Source: Prevotella heparinolytica
GTDB lineage: Bacteria; Bacteroidota; Bacteroidia; Bacteroidales; Bacteroidaceae
Assembly: GCF_004342845.1 (NCBI RefSeq)
Contig: NZ_SLXB01000014.1
Coordinates: 1 to 64,000, forward strand
DNA length: 64,000 nt
Reading direction: 5' to 3'
Below are positions 59,816-64,000 of this stretch, in pieces. How positions within the stretch are numbered: position 1 is the stretch's first letter; each line of letters starts with the position of its first letter. Below the pieces are notes generated by a model. That model was not told the DNA's origin and ran no database searches. It saw only the letters and a program-made list of their open reading frames with translations. The position numbers were made by a program, and so were the translations under genes.

Positions 59816-61626
59816 TTGGATGAGGGCTTTTTGATGTTAAGGATGAATCCGTCAAAGGACGTCAGGTAATCGCCTGTCAGCGTAGGCCAGATGGCATAGG
59901 AGGCTTTTACGGTGAAAATCTCTTTGTAGTCCGTGGCGGAGAGTACGGATAGTTTGTGGTCGTTCCCCACCAGCAGATTGCCGGTGACGGGGTCGGCCGA
60001 CAAGTACTTCATACCGTCTTTCAGGAGGATGCTTTTTATCACTTCGTTCGTCCGGCAGTTGCGTATCTCTATGCAATGCTTGCTTTGGTCGTAGGTTATC
60101 AACTGCGAAAGGTTGGCGGGATTAAAATCCATTTTTTGTTGCTTTTCGAAAGGAATGGGCAGAAGATATTCATGTGCGGGTCGGTCGTTGTCCAGTTCTA
60201 TGATTCTTATTCCCGAAAAGCCGGGAACGGCGATGCGCTTGCCGTCGGGCGAAATGAGTGCCGAAGAACTTTCCACATGTGTGGTCGAGAGGATGTCTCC
60301 ATCCAGTTTGTGGATGATAATATCCTGATATCTGCTGTCCGGGGTGTAAGTCTTATAAACCAATTTTCCATTCGGAACGAGGAATAGGTCACCATTCGCC
60401 AAGAGCAGCCGGGAAACAGTCAGCGTATGTTTCAGTTCCAGCGTGCGAGCATCCCTGATTTCTATCTTGTCTGCTTCGGCTATGCCCAGCAGCGGTTCCG
60501 TGTACGAGGTGAATACGGTGGCTGTTCTCGAAGCTTCGAGGGTTACGGCGGGAGTGAGTTGCGGATAGCGGTAGGCATTCAGGAAGTTGCCATGGGCATA
60601 GAGCATTCCGGTCACGGGATTGTAGCACCACGAACTGGCCCGTTCCTTTTCATAGTGATAACCGGGAGAGCCTGCATGGAACTCTTGTTGATAGACCGTT
60701 TCCGAAGGATGGTCGATGGGCGACAGTGTCATGAACACCCGGTTGGATTCGTACCATGCATTCGTTCCGAACTCCACGACCGGAAGCCGGATGGATTGCT
60801 GGCCTTCGGCTGGAGAGAAAGGCTCCTCTCCGTTGATGGTGAAACTTGGCAGGCAGTTGTATGGCAATTCCCAGCTGACCCAAACGTGCTCCATGTCCCA
60901 CGCCGAGGTGTAGAGGCGGGGCAGCTTCTGCGGAACGGTGACTTCACCCATCAGCCAGACCAGATCTTCTTTGCCTTCGTATTTCATGTTGGCATACAGC
61001 TTATAGGTGGTCTCTTTGCCTATATGGCGGGTGTCTACGAAATGGGCCTGACCGGCCGGGATGGTTTCGCTGTAGGACCTCAAGTCTTTGGTAAGGGCGT
61101 AGAGGGTGTACGAGGAGACGGTGAGATGCGATAGTACGGGAGTTTGCCAAGCCAATTCCAAGGAGCGGTTTTCGTTGGTACGGTAAGTCATTACATCCGG
61201 CAGCACCATCCGGTAGTCGATGATGACGGGCCAGCTCATCTCGCCCGAATAAGATTCCGCACCCAGTTGGTCGGCTATGCTTCCGCTGCCGGTGGGAGCG
61301 TAAAAGGCGGCTTTCAGCGTGTACTTTCCGGCAGGGAAAGTCTCTTTGTCGATGTAAATCTGCGTGTTGGGAGAGGTGGATTCCCAAATACGGTCTCCTA
61401 AGGAGAATATGATTTTACTGATTGGTTTGCCCGACAGGCTCAAGGAGTAGTCCAGCGTTGTGGGCTTGTTGACGAGGATGGCCTCTCCATTCGTAAAAGC
61501 GTTCAGGTCTACTTTCACGGGTATCTCTTTATCGGGCTCTTTAATCTCGATAAAGTTTTCGCCTACGGGATATTCGCATGCCGCGGCAAGGAATAGCAGG
61601 CACAGGTAGCAGATATGTCTTCTCAT
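59812..61626 (-). CDS. Lipoprotein with Ig/Fn3-like and propeller-like repeats
   Basis: The 604-residue protein has a lipobox near residue 17 (LAAAC). The first half holds beta-sandwich, Fn3-like segments (about 30-330), and the second half has repeated strands like a beta-propeller (about 330-600: RTATVFTSYTEPLLGIAEAD, then KRIAVPGFSGIRIIELDND). No catalytic motif is seen; a surface-binding role is plausible. It overlaps the barrel gene by 4 bp and follows radA by 28 bp on the same strand. Confidence 0.75.
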   Translation of the reverse strand: MRRHICYLCLLFLAAACEYPVGENFIEIKEPDKEIPVKVDLNAFTNGEAILVNKPTTLDYSLSLSGKPISKIIFSLGDRIWESTSPNTQIYIDKETFPAGKYTLKAAFYAPTGSGSIADQLGAESYSGEMSWPVIIDYRMVLPDVMTYRTNENRSLELAWQTPVLSHLTVSSYTLYALTKDLRSYSETIPAGQAHFVDTRHIGKETTYKLYANMKYEGKEDLVWLMGEVTVPQKLPRLYTSAWDMEHVWVSWELPYNCLPSFTINGEEPFSPAEGQQSIRLPVVEFGTNAWYESNRVFMTLSPIDHPSETVYQQEFHAGSPGYHYEKERASSWCYNPVTGMLYAHGNFLNAYRYPQLTPAVTLEASRTATVFTSYTEPLLGIAEADKIEIRDARTLELKHTLTVSRLLLANGDLFLVPNGKLVYKTYTPDSRYQDIIIHKLDGDILSTTHVESSSALISPDGKRIAVPGFSGIRIIELDNDRPAHEYLLPIPFEKQQKMDFNPANLSQLITYDQSKHCIEIRNCRTNEVIKSILLKDGMKYLSADPVTGNLLVGNDHKLSVLSATDYKEIFTVKASYAIWPTLTGDYLTSFDGFILNIKKPSSK

Positions 61627-61654
61627 ATTTTATATGTATTACATTCGTGATGCT

Positions 61655-63022
61655 TCAGCCGAACAGCGTGCGGAAGGCTTCTTCCACTTTCCGCACCGGT
61701 ATCAGCTCTATTCTTATCTTCTTGGTGCTGATGCCCTGCATGTTGTACTTTGGCAATATAAATTGCTTGAAGCCCAGCTTCTCCGCCTCGCCGATGCGCT
61801 GTTCGATGCGGTTCACCGGACGGATTTCGCCCGACAGCCCGATTTCGCCCGCCATGCAGACGCCTTGTTCGATGGCGGCGTCCATGTTGCTGGAGAGGAT
61901 GGCGCTGATTACGGCTAAGTCGATGGCGGGGTCGTTCACCTTCAGCCCGCCTGCAATGTTCAGGAAGACGTCTTTCTGTGCCAGCTTGAATCCCACACGC
62001 TTTTCGAGCACGGCCAGCAGCATGTTCATCCGGCGGATGTCGAATCCCGTGGCCGAGCGTTGCGGATTGCCATACACGGCACTGCTGACCAACGCCTGCG
62101 TCTCGATGAGGAAGGGTCTTACGCCCTCTATGGCCGAAGCGATGGCCACGCCGCTCATTCCCTCGTGTTCTTGGCTCAGCAGCAGTTCGGAGGGATTGCT
62201 CACTTGCCGCAGTCCGTCTTGCCTCATCTCGTAGATGCCCAGCTCGGCCGTGCTTCCGAAGCGGTTCTTGATGCTCCGCAGGATGCGGTACATATAATGT
62301 TGGTCGCCTTCAAACTGAAGCACGGTGTCTACAATATGTTCCAGCACCTTGGGGCCGGCTATGCTGCCCTCCTTATTTATATGTCCGATGAGGACGACCG
62401 CCGTGTGGGTCTCTTTGGCAAAACGAAGGATGGAGGCGGAGCATTCCCTTACTTGGGCGATGCTTCCCGGTGATGATTCGAGGCTTTCGGTAGAGATGGT
62501 CTGTATGGAGTCGATGATGACAATGTCCGGGCGCGTGTTTTTGATGTGCACATAAATCTGCTCCAGCGACGTCTCGCACACGATGAGGCAGTCGGAGGAG
62601 CTGCCTGTCAACCTGTCGGCACGGAGTTTCAGCTGGCGGGCGCTCTCTTCGCCGGAGACGTAGAGTATGCGTTTCTCCGGAATGCGGAGCACGGTTTGCA
62701 ACACCAATGTGGATTTGCCGATGCCCGGTTCGCCGCCAATCAGCACCAATGAGCCTTGCACCAGACCGCCGCCCAACACACGGTTCAGCTCGTCGTCGTG
62801 CATGTCTATGCGCGGCTCGTCATCGGCCGTGATGTCATCCAAGGTCACGGGCTTTGCTTTGGCGGTCTCTATGCCCGATACCGGACGTTTGCTTACCGCC
62901 TCTTTCCGTATCACCTCTTCCACATACGTGTTCCATTCTCCGCACGAAGGACATTTTCCTACCCATTTGGGAGACTCCTGACCACAGTTGCTGCATACAT
63001 ATACTCTCTTTTCTTTCGTCAT
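61655..63022 (-). CDS. radA: DNA repair protein RadA
   Basis: The 455-residue protein has a zinc finger (Cys 10, 13, 24, 27), a RecA-like ATPase with Walker A GGEPGIGKST near residue 97, the RadA-specific KNRFG motif (KNRFGSTAELGIYEM, about residue 252) and a Lon-like C-terminal domain. RadA assists branch migration in recombination and repair. A -7 element lies 30 bp upstream on the minus strand. Confidence 0.96.
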   Translation of the reverse strand: MTKEKRVYVCSNCGQESPKWVGKCPSCGEWNTYVEEVIRKEAVSKRPVSGIETAKAKPVTLDDITADDEPRIDMHDDELNRVLGGGLVQGSLVLIGGEPGIGKSTLVLQTVLRIPEKRILYVSGEESARQLKLRADRLTGSSSDCLIVCETSLEQIYVHIKNTRPDIVIIDSIQTISTESLESSPGSIAQVRECSASILRFAKETHTAVVLIGHINKEGSIAGPKVLEHIVDTVLQFEGDQHYMYRILRSIKNRFGSTAELGIYEMRQDGLRQVSNPSELLLSQEHEGMSGVAIASAIEGVRPFLIETQALVSSAVYGNPQRSATGFDIRRMNMLLAVLEKRVGFKLAQKDVFLNIAGGLKVNDPAIDLAVISAILSSNMDAAIEQGVCMAGEIGLSGEIRPVNRIEQRIGEAEKLGFKQFILPKYNMQGISTKKIRIELIPVRKVEEAFRTLFG

Positions 63023-63051
63023 AGTGGAGTATCTCTTCTAAAATGATTGCC

Positions 63052-63059
63052 CAAAGATA
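63052..63059 (-). promoter_or_regulatory. -7 element of radA
   Basis: TATCTTTG on the minus strand fits TAnnTTTG and lies 30 bp before the radA start. No clear TTTG is present at the -33 position. Confidence 0.5.
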
Positions 63060-63169
63060 GTGCGAATCGGAGACGTAACAGCATAATTCTCTTCTTTTTT
63101 ATGTGCGAGGGCGTTTCTATGGTGTTCGGTTTTTCAGTGCTCCGTCCAATCGCACTGTTGCCTTGTTGA

Positions 63170-63325
63170 GAATTAATACTGAATGCCTGTCCGGAAGTAC
63201 CCCCTGCGAGAGATGTCTGTAGGCGGATTTTGGTGGAACTATATTTCCACTGTGCCGGATGTATATATCGAGCATGCTGCATCTATACTTCCAGCCGGAG
63301 GCATCTATATATCGGGCCGGAGCGA
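63170..63325 (+). repeat. Dispersed intergenic element, copy C (core only)
   Basis: This shorter third copy of the element at 3339 and 43455 lacks the hairpin and microsatellite part. It keeps the AATTAATA start, the GAGAGATGTCTGTAGGC block and four TATA-centred units with centres at 63241.5, 63263.5, 63285.5 and 63307.5, exactly 22 bp apart. It lies in the 548-bp gap between radA and the AAA ATPase gene, where no other feature apart from two promoters is seen. Confidence 0.8.
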
Positions 63326-63539
63326 GGATGAAAATACTTCAAGAGGTAAATGTTTTTCTTTGTCTGAAAGGTTTCGGGGAGGATGTGGAGGCTTTCATAT
63401 TCTGTTCTATATAATCCTTGTTAACACACAGCTTTTTTGTGTTTTGAATGAAACGGATTTGTTTCAAGACAAAGGAGTTAGGTAATATCATTAAAAAAGT
63501 TTTCTCTTTGTTTTTTAGCTTGTTTTTGGGATTTATACT

Positions 63540-63547
63540 TAACTTTG
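63540..63547 (+). promoter_or_regulatory. -7 element of the AAA ATPase gene
   Basis: TAACTTTG fits the consensus, with a CTTG at 63519-63522 at about the right -33 distance. It lies 23 bp before the ATG at 63571. Confidence 0.6.
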
Positions 63548-63570
63548 TACAAATTTAAATTGAGTATACA

Positions 63571-64000
63571 ATGACGCAGACTTACCAAAGGATCAAATTA
63601 CAAGAAGTAATAATAAAAGGCTATAAATCTATAGCTTTTAACAGACCTGTAACATTAAAACTTGGTGATGTTAGTATCTTGTTGGGGGCTAATGGCTCGG
63701 GTAAAAGTAATATTGTCGGTTTTTTTCGTATGTTAAGTTATATGATGAGTAGGTCATTTGGGAGGTATGTCGAAATGTCCGGAACTTCAAATGCTTTGTT
63801 GTACTATGGCGTGAAAAAGACCCCTGCAATGTTTGGGGAACTAAAATTTGTAGATAGTAAATCCATAGATACATATAGCTTTTCTTTGGCAAATGCAACA
63901 CCGGATAGGCTGATTATTACAGAAGAGCGTATTATATGGCATCGTGAAGGAGAAGGAAAACCCTATGAAGTCACATTGGAGCCGGGGTTTAAAGAGTCAG
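63571..64000 (+). CDS. AAA ATPase of the OLD/RecF-like type, partial
   Basis: The first 143 residues are in the window. They start with IKLQEVIIKGYKSIA and hold a Walker A, LLGANGSGKSNI, in the position typical of AAA_21/SMC-like ATPases with a short N-terminal strand. The frame runs off the window edge, so the C-terminal half that would tell OLD nuclease, abortive-infection or transporter-like members apart is not seen. The local base composition is AT-rich compared with radA, a hint of an accessory gene. A defence role is possible but not shown. Confidence 0.8.
   Translation, partial: MTQTYQRIKLQEVIIKGYKSIAFNRPVTLKLGDVSILLGANGSGKSNIVGFFRMLSYMMSRSFGRYVEMSGTSNALLYYGVKKTPAMFGELKFVDSKSIDTYSFSLANATPDRLIITEERIIWHREGEGKPYEVTLEPGFKES

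Overview
The window reads as a Bacteroides-type chromosome. It has promoters of the Bacteroidetes form (TTTG about 20 bp upstream of TAnnTTTG) before many genes, weak Shine-Dalgarno use, GldH, RicT, OstA-like and SusC-style outer-membrane proteins, Mfa/FimA-like fimbrillins and HU-like proteins. Genus is an inference from gene content; no rRNA or tRNA gene was found.

Layout. 0-3.2 kb: a minus-strand operon of ABC ATPase, permease, YtrA-type GntR repressor and a membrane-anchored protein, with a clear promoter and operator. 3.7-11.7 kb: an outer-membrane biogenesis and repair operon (two parvulin-like proteins, a SurA-like chaperone, an OstA-like protein, a small membrane protein, mutL), closed by a very strong hairpin shared with convergent trpS. 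13-29.7 kb: carB behind a promoter-terminator leader, a sugar nucleotidyltransferase, an ABC-F ATPase, an M13 peptidase, purH, then the rod-shape cluster mreB-mreC-mreD-mrdA-rodA. 30-34 kb: gldH, ricT, holB and metF on the minus strand. 34-42.6 kb: a solitary fimbrillin/FISUMP lipoprotein, metA, a U32 peptidase, a zinc-ribbon membrane protein and a TonB-dependent receptor.

42.9-56.8 kb is the accessory region. It starts with a broken tyrosine recombinase, followed by a membrane-spanning TPR/AraC regulator and a GC-rich fimbrial operon: an OmpA/DUF3575 protein, a DUF5119 lipoprotein, a fimbrillin, and two tandem ~900-residue lipoprotein adhesins. The last 63 codons of the two adhesins differ at 22 codons. 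Eighteen of these are NNC in both copies and none of the 63 codons shows a synonymous change. This is the footprint of a diversity-generating retroelement (DGR), but no reverse transcriptase or template repeat is visible in the 64 kb, so diversification would have to be driven from elsewhere or have ceased. An HU-like protein follows. 56.8-63 kb carries a LuxR-type regulator, an FAD oxidoreductase, two envelope proteins and radA; an AAA ATPase runs off the end.

A second theme is a set of intergenic arrays of short palindromes repeated with a strict 22-23 bp period. Unrelated palindrome sequences share the same geometry: TTCCTC/GAGGAA after carB, TTGCAG/CTGCAA after rodA, CTCTATAGAG after the second adhesin, and a TATA-centred family present in three dispersed copies. 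I do not recognise this as a described element class.
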